This document shows positions 19,464 through 29,100 of a stretch of 37,309 nucleotides of DNA, one piece after another. The number at the start of each line of letters is the position of its first letter. The stretch's first letter is position 1. The notes under the pieces are model-generated. The model was not told the DNA's origin and searched no databases. It saw only the letters and a list, made by a program, of their open reading frames with translations. A program made the position numbers and the translations under genes. Source of the stretch: Alkalimonas sp. GTDB lineage: Bacteria; Pseudomonadota; Gammaproteobacteria; Enterobacterales; Alteromonadaceae. The stretch lies in the NCBI GenBank assembly GCA_020831935.1, contig JAFIFR010000006.1:1-37309 (forward strand), in the 5' to 3' direction.

Positions 19464-20240
19464 ATGTTAATGGTGATTTCGCCAGCCAAAGATCTGGCTA
19501 TGGACAGAGCAGCGCCTGCTATGGCGTTGACCCAACCGGCCTTGCTGGATGACGCCAGCCGTCTGATTGACGTCTGTCGTCAGCTGACCCCGGTCGATAT
19601 TGCCCGTTTAATGAAGCTCAGTGATAAGCTGGCCGGGCTGAACGCAGCACGCTTTGCCGAGTGGCAGCGCCCATTTACCCAGGACAATGCCACCGCAGCC
19701 ATTTTGGCCTTTAATGGCGATGTTTATCAGGGACTGGATGCGTCCAGCCTGAGCCAACCGCAGTTGGAATTTGCCCAACAGCACCTGCGGATTTTAAGCG
19801 GTCTTTACGGCGTGTTGCGGCCGCTGGATTTGATGCAAGCGTACCGCTTGGAAATGGGCACCCGCCTGCACACCGAAGCCGGTGAGACCCTCTATGCATT
19901 TTGGCAGGATCGCATCACCGAGCAGCTTAATCAGCAGTTGGCAACCCTTGGCAGTGATCTGTTGCTGAATCTGGCATCGCAGGAGTATTTTAAAGCGGTC
20001 CGTCCCAAAGCCCTGAACGCCAGAGTTGTCAATGTGCAGTTCAAAGACGCCAAAAATGGTCAGTACAAAGTCATTAGTTTTTATGCGAAAAAAGCCCGGG
20101 GCCTGATGGCGCGCTACGTGATTGAGCAGCAGGTGGATTCGGTAGAACAGCTAAAAGCTTTTGATTCTGCGGGCTATTATTTTTGCGCCGCTCAATCGAC
20201 GGAGCAAGAACTGGTTTTCCTGCGGGATCAAGTAGCCTGA
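19464..20240 (+). CDS. yaaA: Peroxide stress protein YaaA (DUF328/UPF0246)
   Basis: 258 aa; '[14 protein letters not shown]', '[11 protein letters not shown]', '[23 protein letters not shown]', '[11 protein letters not shown]'. Confidence 0.96.
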   Translation: MLMVISPAKDLAMDRAAPAMALTQPALLDDASRLIDVCRQLTPVDIARLMKLSDKLAGLNAARFAEWQRPFTQDNATAAILAFNGDVYQGLDASSLSQPQLEFAQQHLRILSGLYGVLRPLDLMQAYRLEMGTRLHTEAGETLYAFWQDRITEQLNQQLATLGSDLLLNLASQEYFKAVRPKALNARVVNVQFKDAKNGQYKVISFYAKKARGLMARYVIEQQVDSVEQLKAFDSAGYYFCAAQSTEQELVFLRDQVA

Positions 20241-20296
20241 GGCCGGGCAATCAAGTAAACTAGCGCCCCTTTTTTTGTGCAGAGGCAAGACCCGCC

Positions 20297-21595
20297 ATGA
20301 AGTTTCCCGGCCACCGCAAGATCAAACACTACTTTCCGGTGTCAGCTCCCAAGCCGGAGCTGCCGCGCTTTGAAGTGGATCCGGGGCGGGATACCTATGT
20401 GGTCGGGCTGGATCAGGTCATTGTCGATGTGGTGGCCAAGGTGGAGGATGCCTTCTTAGCGCAGCATGGCATTGGCAAGGGGCTGTCCAATCTGGTGGCG
20501 CACGACAAAGCCAATGACATCTACCAGCAATTGCTCAACTGTGGTGCCATTTCGGATCATTTTGCCGGCGGCACCATTGGCAATACCGTGCACAATTACT
20601 CGGTGCTGGCCGATGACAAGTCGGTGTTATTGGGTGTGATGTCGGCCAATATCACCCTTGGCTCGCCGGCCTACCATTACCTCTGCCATACCAGCAGCAA
20701 AGTAGACTTAAACCACCTGCAAGGGGTCGCCGGTGATATTGGCCGCGGCATTACCCTGATTACACCCGATGGCGAGCGCACCTTTGTGATTGATCCGGGC
20801 GATATGGATCAACTGACTGCGGCAGCCATTCCAGCCGAGCTGGTCAGCAATGCCTCGGCACTGGTGCTCAGTGCCTACCCACTGCGTGCCACTGGTCAGC
20901 CGATCATTGCTGCTATGCAGCATACGCTGGAATTGGCCAACCAGCAGCAGGTTCCGGTGGTGATGAGCTTAGGAACCCGTCATCTGGTCGAGGCGTTGCG
21001 CGACAGCATTCAGCAGACGGCTATGCAGCATGTGCAAATTCTGGCGATGAATGAGCAGGAAGCCGAAGCGTTAACCGGCTTTGCCGATCCGCTGCTGGCA
21101 GCCGAGCAGATTTTGCAGTGGGTCGATATGGTATTGATTACCGCTGGTGCAAAGGGTCTGTACTTATGCGGTTACACCGACGAGGCGCTAAAACGTGAAA
21201 CCAGCCATCCGATCAAATCCGGCAGCCTGGCCGACTTCAACCGTTTTGAATTCAGCCGGCCAATGCTCAAACGCGATTGCCAGCAGCCACTGAAAGTCTA
21301 TTCTCACATCGATCCCTATCTGGGTGGGCCCGAGCGGATAGCCAACACCAACGGGGCCGGTGATGGCGCCCTGGCGGCTTTGCTGCACGATATGGCGGCC
21401 AACCACCACCACCGGCAGTTGCAGCCCAAATCCAGCAAACACGAGTACCCTTATTTGGCGTATTCCTCTTTTGCCCAAATATGCAAATACGCCAACCGGG
21501 TCAGCTATGAAATCCTGGTGCAGTATGGCTCCCGTCTCAGCAAGGGGCTGCCAGAGCGCGAAGACAGCCTGGAAGAAGCCTACTGGGAGCGTTAA
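20297..21595 (+). CDS. gsk: Inosine/guanosine kinase
   Basis: 432 aa PfkB-type kinase; 'MKFPGHRKIKHYFPV', 'GGTIGNTVHNYSVL', 'NTNGAGDGALAALLHD'. Confidence 0.95.
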   Translation: MKFPGHRKIKHYFPVSAPKPELPRFEVDPGRDTYVVGLDQVIVDVVAKVEDAFLAQHGIGKGLSNLVAHDKANDIYQQLLNCGAISDHFAGGTIGNTVHNYSVLADDKSVLLGVMSANITLGSPAYHYLCHTSSKVDLNHLQGVAGDIGRGITLITPDGERTFVIDPGDMDQLTAAAIPAELVSNASALVLSAYPLRATGQPIIAAMQHTLELANQQQVPVVMSLGTRHLVEALRDSIQQTAMQHVQILAMNEQEAEALTGFADPLLAAEQILQWVDMVLITAGAKGLYLCGYTDEALKRETSHPIKSGSLADFNRFEFSRPMLKRDCQQPLKVYSHIDPYLGGPERIANTNGAGDGALAALLHDMAANHHHRQLQPKSSKHEYPYLAYSSFAQICKYANRVSYEILVQYGSRLSKGLPEREDSLEEAYWER

Positions 21596-21664
21596 CGGCG
21601 CATTGCTGTTTGGCATTATCTTGGCTACATTATCCGTAAATCGCAGCAATAAAGCAGGTGACGA

Positions 21665-22141
21665 ATGGACTTACAGCGACTGGAAAAATTGAACGAACTG
21701 CGGGAAAAGGGCATTCTCACCGAGCAAGAATACGCCGAGCAAAAGCAGAAAATCCTTGATCAACCCAGTCATGGGCTGACAGAGTTTGTGATGCAAACCA
21801 ATCACTACAGCATGCTGATGCATCTGGCCCAGCTGTGCGTCTTTATTTTGCCGCTGTTGGGCTGGGTGGTCCCTTTGGTGATGTGGTTGGCGCGCAATGA
21901 AGACAGCACCATCGACCGGCACGGCAAGGTGATTTTTAACTGGATATTAAGTGTGGTGTTGTACGGCTTTATTGCGCTGCTGCTAACCGTCATTATCATT
22001 GGTTTTCCGATGTTGTTGGCGTTGGTGATCTGTTCCATTGCCTTCACGGTGTTGGGGGCCATCAAAGCCAAAGAGGGGGTGATTGCCAATTACCCGCTGT
22101 CGATCCGGTTTTTTCGTGTTGATGAGTCGGAATCTGAGTAA
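21665..22141 (+). CDS. SHOCT-like plus DUF4870-like membrane protein
   Basis: N-term 'LEKLNELREKGILTEQEYAEQKQKIL' (SHOCT-like), then a multi-TM segment with 'NEDSTIDRHGKVIFNWILS'. Confidence 0.75.
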   Translation: MDLQRLEKLNELREKGILTEQEYAEQKQKILDQPSHGLTEFVMQTNHYSMLMHLAQLCVFILPLLGWVVPLVMWLARNEDSTIDRHGKVIFNWILSVVLYGFIALLLTVIIIGFPMLLALVICSIAFTVLGAIKAKEGVIANYPLSIRFFRVDESESE

Positions 22142-22151
22142 AAAAAATTTT

Positions 22152-22210
22152 ATGCAGTCGCACCCTGCCTTTGGCCGGGCCACTAAGGCTCGCCGGGTGC
22201 TGCGCTGCAT
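22152..22210. repeat. Long imperfect hairpin downstream of the DUF4870-like gene
   Basis: ATGCAG-tc-GCACCC-t-GCCTT ... AAGGC-tcgcc-GGGTGC-tgcg-CTGCAT. Confidence 0.65.
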
Positions 22211-22269
22211 GAGCATCCATTCTGACTGCATCCTTTAGCACCGTCAGCAGCCGCTATCCGGCCGGGCGC

Positions 22270-22298
22270 TTGGCGTTGGCGAAAAAACTTGCTATAAA
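22270..22298 (+). promoter_or_regulatory. Putative sigma70 promoter for the malic enzyme gene
   Basis: TTGGCG (22270-22275), 17 bp spacer, TATAAA (22293-22298). Confidence 0.4.
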
Positions 22299-22490
22299 TC
22301 ATTCCAGACGGCTTTACATCCAGAGTAAATGCACTAATCTTTGGATGGCAGCAGTGACTGGTACGAGGTGACGAACAACGATTCTTTTCCGCAACGTCCG
22401 CGGATAAAATAGCAGCCCTGTACAAAGCCCGCCTGTGATGAACTGAATCCATCACCCGAATGCACCCTACAACCCATTCAGGAAACGACG

Positions 22491-23708
22491 ATGTCCGATT
22501 TTAAAGCGCAAGCTCTGAAATACCATGCCGAACCCAAACCCGGCAAAATCAGCATTGAAATCAGCAAGCCGGCCGAAACGGTCCGCGATTTGGCTCTGGC
22601 CTACAGCCCAGGCGTGGCCGAGCCTGTGCGCTGCATTGCCGAAGATCCCAACGATGTGTACAAGTACACCGCCAAAGGCAACCTGGTGGCGGTGATTTCC
22701 AATGGCTCTGCCATTCTGGGCCTTGGCAATTTGGGGCCGATGGCGTCCAAGCCGGTGATGGAAGGCAAGGCGCTGCTGTTTAAACGCTTTGCCAACCTGG
22801 ATTCGATCGACATCGAAGTCAGCCATCGCACCACCGAAGAGTTTATCAACACCGTGGCCAACATTGCCGATACCTTTGGCGGCATCAACCTTGAAGACAT
22901 CAAAGCGCCCGAGTGCTTTGAGATTGAAAAAGAGCTGATCAAGCGTTGCAATATTCCGGTGTTTCACGACGATCAGCACGGCACTGCCATTGTCACTGCA
23001 GCGGGTATGCTGAATGCACTTGAAATTCAGGGCAAAGACATCAGCAAAGCCACCATTGTTTGCATGGGGGCAGGTGCTGCCGCCATTGCCTGCATGGAGT
23101 TGCTGATTAAGTGCGGTGCCAAGCGTGAATACATTTACATGCTGGATACCAAAGGCGTGATCCACACCCGCCGCGACGATCTGAACGAGTACAAAAAGCT
23201 GTTTGCCAACAACACCGACAAGCGCACGCTGGAAGATGCGCTCGATGGTGCCGATGTCTTTGTCGGTGTCTCCGGGCCGGATGTACTGTCACCGGAAGCT
23301 CTTAAGTTGATGGCGGAGAAGCCGGTTATTTTCGCCTGCTCCAACCCGGATCCAGAGATTAAACCAGAGTTGGCCCATGCCAGCCGCAGCGACATCATCA
23401 TGGCAACCGGTCGGTCGGATTACCCGAACCAGGTGAACAACGTGCTGTGCTTCCCTTTTATCTTCCGCGGTGCTTTGGATGTGCGTGCCAGAGAAATTAA
23501 CGATGAAATGAAAATCGCTGCAGTAGAAGCAATTCGCAGCATTGCCAAAGAGCCGGTGCCTGAGGCGGTATTAAAAGCCGCCGATGTGGTCGCACTGGAG
23601 TTTGGCCCGGAGTACATCATTCCCAAGCCGATGGATCCACGGCTGCTGGAGCGGGTTTCCAAAGCCGTATCTGAGGCTGCTATCGCCTCTGGTGTTGCCC
23701 GGATTTAA
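22491..23708 (+). CDS. Malic enzyme (oxaloacetate-decarboxylating), short form without a phosphotransacetylase domain
   Basis: 405 aa; 'LALAYSPGVAEPVRCIAEDP', 'VFHDDQHGTAIVTAAGMLNAL', 'MGAGAAAIACMELL'. Confidence 0.93.
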   Translation: MSDFKAQALKYHAEPKPGKISIEISKPAETVRDLALAYSPGVAEPVRCIAEDPNDVYKYTAKGNLVAVISNGSAILGLGNLGPMASKPVMEGKALLFKRFANLDSIDIEVSHRTTEEFINTVANIADTFGGINLEDIKAPECFEIEKELIKRCNIPVFHDDQHGTAIVTAAGMLNALEIQGKDISKATIVCMGAGAAAIACMELLIKCGAKREYIYMLDTKGVIHTRRDDLNEYKKLFANNTDKRTLEDALDGADVFVGVSGPDVLSPEALKLMAEKPVIFACSNPDPEIKPELAHASRSDIIMATGRSDYPNQVNNVLCFPFIFRGALDVRAREINDEMKIAAVEAIRSIAKEPVPEAVLKAADVVALEFGPEYIIPKPMDPRLLERVSKAVSEAAIASGVARI

Positions 23709-23727
23709 CCTGGTGCAAGCCTGGAAT

Positions 23728-23758
23728 AAAAAACCGCAGCTCAGGGCTGCGGTTTTTT
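23728..23758. terminator. Bidirectional terminator between malic enzyme gene and metJ
   Basis: AAAAAACCGCAGC / tcagg / GCTGCGGTTTTTT, between convergent genes. Confidence 0.9.
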
Positions 23759-23773
23759 TAGCTGGGGCTCGGG

Positions 23774-24109
23774 TTAATCTTCAGCGTTTTCGGCTTCGAT
23801 GATTTCCGGGATGGGTTTGCCCATGCTGGTCAGGATATCGCGCACTTCTTGTGGGATCTGATGTGGGCTGTCTTTGCGTAAGTCCTCGTCGCTGGGCAAG
23901 GGCTGGCCGGTAAAGGCATGCAAAAACGCTTCGCACAGCAGTTCGCTGTTGGTGGCATGGCGCAGGTTGTTGACCTGACGGCGGGTGCGTTCATCGGTTA
24001 AAACTTTCAGCACATTCAGCGGAATGGACACCGTAATTTTTTTTACTTGTTCGGATTTTTTACCGTGTTCCGCATAGGGGTGAATGTATTCACCATTCCA
24101 TTTAGCCAT
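23774..24109 (-). CDS. metJ: Methionine repressor MetJ
   Basis: 111 aa; '[72 protein letters not shown]'; divergent from metB. Confidence 0.97.
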   Translation of the reverse strand: MAKWNGEYIHPYAEHGKKSEQVKKITVSIPLNVLKVLTDERTRRQVNNLRHATNSELLCEAFLHAFTGQPLPSDEDLRKDSPHQIPQEVRDILTSMGKPIPEIIEAENAED

Positions 24110-24265
24110 AACAATACCTTGTAGTTGTTGTCGTTGGATGCTTCACCGCCCGCACTTTCAATCCATTGCTGCATCGGGTGGTAGCAAGTGCCGAAATTTT
24201 AACTCTTTTACCGCTTCAGTCAAATAGCCATCCAGCAATAAGCTTTATCTTAGCAGAGAAAAGTT

Positions 24266-24293
24266 TTGACATCGCCATTTATCTGGTTATACT
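24266..24293 (+). promoter_or_regulatory. Putative metBLF promoter
   Basis: TTGACA (24266-24271), 16 bp spacer, TATACT (24288-24293). Confidence 0.6.
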
Positions 24294-24312
24294 TTTAGAC
24301 GTCTAAACATCT
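24289..24312 (+). promoter_or_regulatory. MetJ operator with 2-3 tandem met boxes upstream of metB
   Basis: ATACTTTT (5/8), AGACGTCT (8/8, 24297-24304), AAACATCT (6/8, 24305-24312), at the -10/start-site region. Confidence 0.85.
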
Positions 24313-24331
24313 AAAATCATGTGGAGCTGAT

Positions 24332-25645
24332 ATGAGCCAACGTCACTTTGCCACCATCGCGGCCAGAGCGGGCATTGCCCAGGATCCTGCCCATGAGGCT
24401 GTGACGCCGCCGATGTACCTGACGACAACCTACCGGTTGAAAGCTCTGGGGCAGGCCGGGGCTTATGATTACAGCCGCTCCAACAACCCAACCCGCGATC
24501 TGCTGGCTGAGGCGCTGGCCGAACTGGAAGGCGGAGCCAAAGCCATTGTCACCAACACCGGCATGTCCGCCTGTGTGCTGGCGTTGCAACTGCTAACGCC
24601 GGAAGACACCCTGGTGATCCCCCACGATTGCTATGGCGGCAGCTACCGGTTGTTTACCAATCTGGCCGAGCGCAAGCGCAGTTTTAAGCTGGAGATTGTG
24701 AATTTCCAACAAGCCGACTGGGCCGAGCGCATTCAGGCCGCCAAGCCTGCGATGATCTGGCTGGAAACACCCAGCAACCCCCTGTTGCAGATTACCGATA
24801 TCCGGGCGGTGTGCCAGTTGGCCAAGCGGCTTGGTTCCAAAGTTGTGGTGGACAACACCTTCCTGACACCGGTGCTGCAACAACCACTGGCTTTGGGAGC
24901 CGATATTGTGGTGCACTCCACCACCAAGTACATCAATGGCCACAGCGATGTGGTGGCCGGTGCGTTAATTTGCGCCGATCAGAGCATTGGCGAGGAACTC
25001 AAGTGGTGGGCCAATTGTCTGGGCATTACCGGGGCGGCTTTTGATGCTTACCTGACGCTACGTGGTTTGCGCACTTTATTGCCACGGATGCAGCAGCATC
25101 AGGCCAACACCGCACGCATAGCTGAATTTTTGCAGCAACAGCCGCTGGTCAGTCAGGTGTATTACCCCGGGCTTGCGCAGCATCCGGGTCATGCTATTGC
25201 CAAGGCTCAGCAGCAAGGCTTTGGGGCCATGCTCAGCTTTGATCTGGCGGTGCAGCCGGCGCTGTTGCAGGTGTTTCTGGATGCTTTGCACTGTTTCACA
25301 CTGGCGCAATCCCTGGGAGGCATTGAAAGCCTGATTTGCCATCCCGGCAGCATGACGCATGCCTCGATGAGCCCGGAAGCACAGAAAACTGCCGGCATAG
25401 GGCCAACCCTGCTGCGGTTATCGGTCGGGATTGAAGGCATTGAGGATCTGTTGGCCGATCTGGCCCAAGGCTTTGCGGCGCTGGATGCGGCCATTCAGGT
25501 AGCCTCGACGCCAACTGGCGGGGCGGGCTCAGCCAAGAATTCAGCCTCGGCCAAGAATAGCAACGCGGAGGCGACCGAAGTGCCGCCGCAGCAAGAATCT
25601 TCACAGTCGTTCCGGTTAAATCCGGCTCTGACTGCTTTATGGTGA
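24332..25645 (+). CDS. metB: Cystathionine gamma-synthase
   Basis: 437 aa PLP enzyme; 'YDYSRSNNPTRDLLAEALAELEGG', 'VVHSTTKYINGHSDVVAG', 'SLGGIESLICHPGSMTHASM'; adjacent to metJ and metL. Confidence 0.95.
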   Translation: MSQRHFATIAARAGIAQDPAHEAVTPPMYLTTTYRLKALGQAGAYDYSRSNNPTRDLLAEALAELEGGAKAIVTNTGMSACVLALQLLTPEDTLVIPHDCYGGSYRLFTNLAERKRSFKLEIVNFQQADWAERIQAAKPAMIWLETPSNPLLQITDIRAVCQLAKRLGSKVVVDNTFLTPVLQQPLALGADIVVHSTTKYINGHSDVVAGALICADQSIGEELKWWANCLGITGAAFDAYLTLRGLRTLLPRMQQHQANTARIAEFLQQQPLVSQVYYPGLAQHPGHAIAKAQQQGFGAMLSFDLAVQPALLQVFLDALHCFTLAQSLGGIESLICHPGSMTHASMSPEAQKTAGIGPTLLRLSVGIEGIEDLLADLAQGFAALDAAIQVASTPTGGAGSAKNSASAKNSNAEATEVPPQQESSQSFRLNPALTALW

Positions 25646-25649
25646 CAGC

Positions 25650-28040
25650 ATGACAACACAAGCTTTAACGACAGCACACTGGGCGGGTTCGGCTCAGGTG
25701 CATAAATTTGGTGGAACCAGTCTGGCCGATGCCGGACGTTTTCGTGCTGTGGCAGCCATAGTGCAGCAGCACTGTGCGACGCCAGAGCAGTGCTGGCTGG
25801 TGGTTTCTGCCCCCGGTAAAACCACGGACCAACTGTGCCAGTTGCTGGATTTGGCGGCCCGTGGCGAAGCGCTGGAGCCGGTTCTAGCCGAAGTGCAGCA
25901 CAGCCTGACCACGCTAGTGCAGCAAAGCCTGACCGAGCCTGAGCAAAGCGACGTATTGGCTCAGCTGCAACAATGGTTGGTGGTGTTGCCAGAGCTGGCG
26001 CAGGCTGGCCGTGCTGCCGATGTGCTGGCGTTGGGGGAATCGGTATCGGCCTTGTTGCTGAGCCGTTTACTGCGCCAGCTGGGGCTGGCGGCCGATTGGC
26101 TCGACAGTCGGCAGTTTTTGACGGTGGATGGTCAGCAAGTCCGCTGGGATCAATCCGAGCACGACTTACAAGCGCTTTGCCAGCCCGGTATCCGGGTGGT
26201 CACCGGCTTCATTGGTCGGGACCTGGCGGGCAACAGTCTGACGCTGGGGCGCAATGGCAGCGATTACTCCGCCACCATTCTTGGCCGACTGGTGCAGGCA
26301 GAGCAAGTGACCATCTGGACCGACGTTGATGCCATCTACAGTGGCGATCCTCGTCGTCTGCCGGCTGCAGTGCCGTATCAGCAGGTCAGTTGGCGCCAGG
26401 CCTGTTTGCTGGCCGAGCTTGGCAACCCGGTGCTGCATGCCCGCACCTTATCGCCACTGCACAACAGCCAGACCAAATTGCTGGTGCGCTCCAGCTTTGA
26501 ACCGGAGCACTGCGGCTGCCATATTCTGCCGGATGCCGATTGTTTGGCCAGCTTTGTCACCGACTTGCACGACATGGTGCTGCTAAGCATGCATCAATTG
26601 CATGGCTTGAATGCCAGCTGGCTGGCCAATGCTTTGCATCAGCCAGTGATTGCGCTGCCACAAAGCTGCGATGCTCATGTTTGGTTGTTGCCGGCCAAGG
26701 TCGCCGATGAGGCGGTGCAACTGCTGGCCAAGCATCAGGTGCATGCCGTGCATGACACCAGTCGCTATTATGCCGTCGCCTGGTTAAAACCCGCTCAGGT
26801 ACAGCAAGCAGACTTGCCAGCCGATGTAGCGGCTTGTGTGAAGCGGCTGGCCCCGGCGCATCGTTATCAAAACCATGAACTGGCCATCTGGCTGTTCGAC
26901 CAGGAGTTATCTGCAGTGAATCTTGCCCAGTTGCATCAATGCTGTACTCAGCCCCGCCCGGAAGTTCAATTGATCGTCGCCGGCACCGGCAATGTCGGCG
27001 CCGAGTTTTTGCGGTTACTGCCAGGGCATCAGCAGCGTTGTCACAGCCATGCACTGCGCTTGGCGGTGCTGTTTAATTCGCGTCAGATGGTGTTTGCACC
27101 AGACAGCGGTCAAGAGCTGGCGCAGCAAATGCAGCAGGGCAGGCCATTGGATCAGAAGGCCTTGCTGGCCGAAATCGCTCAGCTGAAGGGGCCAAAGGTT
27201 CTAATCGACTTAACCCCAAGCCAACAACTGGCCGAGCAGTACCCGTCTTTTATTGAGGCGGGTTGTCATCTCATCAGTGCCAACAAGCAAGGTGTTACCT
27301 TGCCAGAAGCCGAGTATCAGGCCATTCTGGCCCGTTTGGACCAGCAGCAGCTGCATTGGTACAGCAATACCACGGCTGGCGCCGGTTTGCCGGTGCAACG
27401 TGCTTTGCAGGAGCTTAGCAGCGCTGGCGATCAGGTACGCCGGATCAGTGGCATTTTTTCCGGCACCTTGTCCTGGTTGCTGTGTCAGTACGATGGCAGC
27501 AGTGCCTTTTCCGATCTGCTGCTGCAAGCCAGAGAGCTGGGTTACACCGAGCCGGATCCGCGCGAAGACTTATCTGGCCGTGATGTGCAGCGTAAGTTGC
27601 TGGTGTTGGCGCGTACCATGGGGTGCTCGTTGGAGCTGGATGATATTGCACTGGAGCCTTTGCTGCCTGAATCACTGGCCGGTGACAGTTGGCAGGCATT
27701 CTGGCAACAGCGCGCTGAATTCGATGCGCTGATGCAGGCCGCCTGGCAACAAGCGCAGCAGCAAGGCTTGCAGCTACGCTATGTCGGTGAGCTGTCGCTA
27801 AACAAAGCCGGTGTCCAGGCCAGAGTTCGCTTAGTGCAGGTGCCGGCCAGTGATCCGCTGGCGGCCATTTTACCTTGTGACAATGTATTTGTGATTGAAT
27901 CCGACTGGTACCAGGAGTTGCCTTTGGTGATCAAAGGACCCGGTGCCGGTCGTACCGTAACTGCAGGCGGCGTGCATGCCGATCTGGCACAGCTTTGTCA
28001 GCAGTTGCCCGCTGCTGCCTATTCATCGAGGTTGTCGTAA
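25650..28040 (+). CDS. metL: Bifunctional aspartokinase II/homoserine dehydrogenase II
   Basis: 796 aa; 'VHKFGGTSLADAGRFRAVAAIV', '[13 protein letters not shown]', 'VAGTGNVGAEFLRLL', 'TTAGAGLPVQRAL'; between metB and metF. Confidence 0.96.
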   Translation: MTTQALTTAHWAGSAQVHKFGGTSLADAGRFRAVAAIVQQHCATPEQCWLVVSAPGKTTDQLCQLLDLAARGEALEPVLAEVQHSLTTLVQQSLTEPEQSDVLAQLQQWLVVLPELAQAGRAADVLALGESVSALLLSRLLRQLGLAADWLDSRQFLTVDGQQVRWDQSEHDLQALCQPGIRVVTGFIGRDLAGNSLTLGRNGSDYSATILGRLVQAEQVTIWTDVDAIYSGDPRRLPAAVPYQQVSWRQACLLAELGNPVLHARTLSPLHNSQTKLLVRSSFEPEHCGCHILPDADCLASFVTDLHDMVLLSMHQLHGLNASWLANALHQPVIALPQSCDAHVWLLPAKVADEAVQLLAKHQVHAVHDTSRYYAVAWLKPAQVQQADLPADVAACVKRLAPAHRYQNHELAIWLFDQELSAVNLAQLHQCCTQPRPEVQLIVAGTGNVGAEFLRLLPGHQQRCHSHALRLAVLFNSRQMVFAPDSGQELAQQMQQGRPLDQKALLAEIAQLKGPKVLIDLTPSQQLAEQYPSFIEAGCHLISANKQGVTLPEAEYQAILARLDQQQLHWYSNTTAGAGLPVQRALQELSSAGDQVRRISGIFSGTLSWLLCQYDGSSAFSDLLLQARELGYTEPDPREDLSGRDVQRKLLVLARTMGCSLELDDIALEPLLPESLAGDSWQAFWQQRAEFDALMQAAWQQAQQQGLQLRYVGELSLNKAGVQARVRLVQVPASDPLAAILPCDNVFVIESDWYQELPLVIKGPGAGRTVTAGGVHADLAQLCQQLPAAAYSSRLS

Positions 28041-28943
<903 letters not shown>

Positions 28944-29005
28944 AGCTGGCTTGTCATCTGTCGGTCATGGAAGGCCGGCAGACTGATTATTTGACACTCT
29001 GCCTT

Positions 29006-29044
29006 TTTGGGTAGAAATTCACAAAAACAGCATAATAATTCTTG
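29006..29044 (+). promoter_or_regulatory. Putative pair of ARG boxes (ArgR operator) upstream of argC
   Basis: 18-mers 29006-29023 (tttgggtagaaattca core, 11/14) and 29027-29044 (agcataataattct core, 11/14) vs WNTGAATWWWWATTCANW, 3 bp apart (21 bp centre-to-centre); the second covers a CATAAT -10 candidate. Confidence 0.6.
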
Positions 29045-29100
29045 TGTTTTGCTGCCTCAATCCGTAGACTGACGGCTTATCCTAGTATGGAAGGCTGCTG

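Noticed and set aside
28958-28981. CTGTCGG...CCGGCAG hairpin after metF as an intrinsic terminator
   Set aside because: Contains a G-U pair and lacks a following T tract; not strong enough to call.
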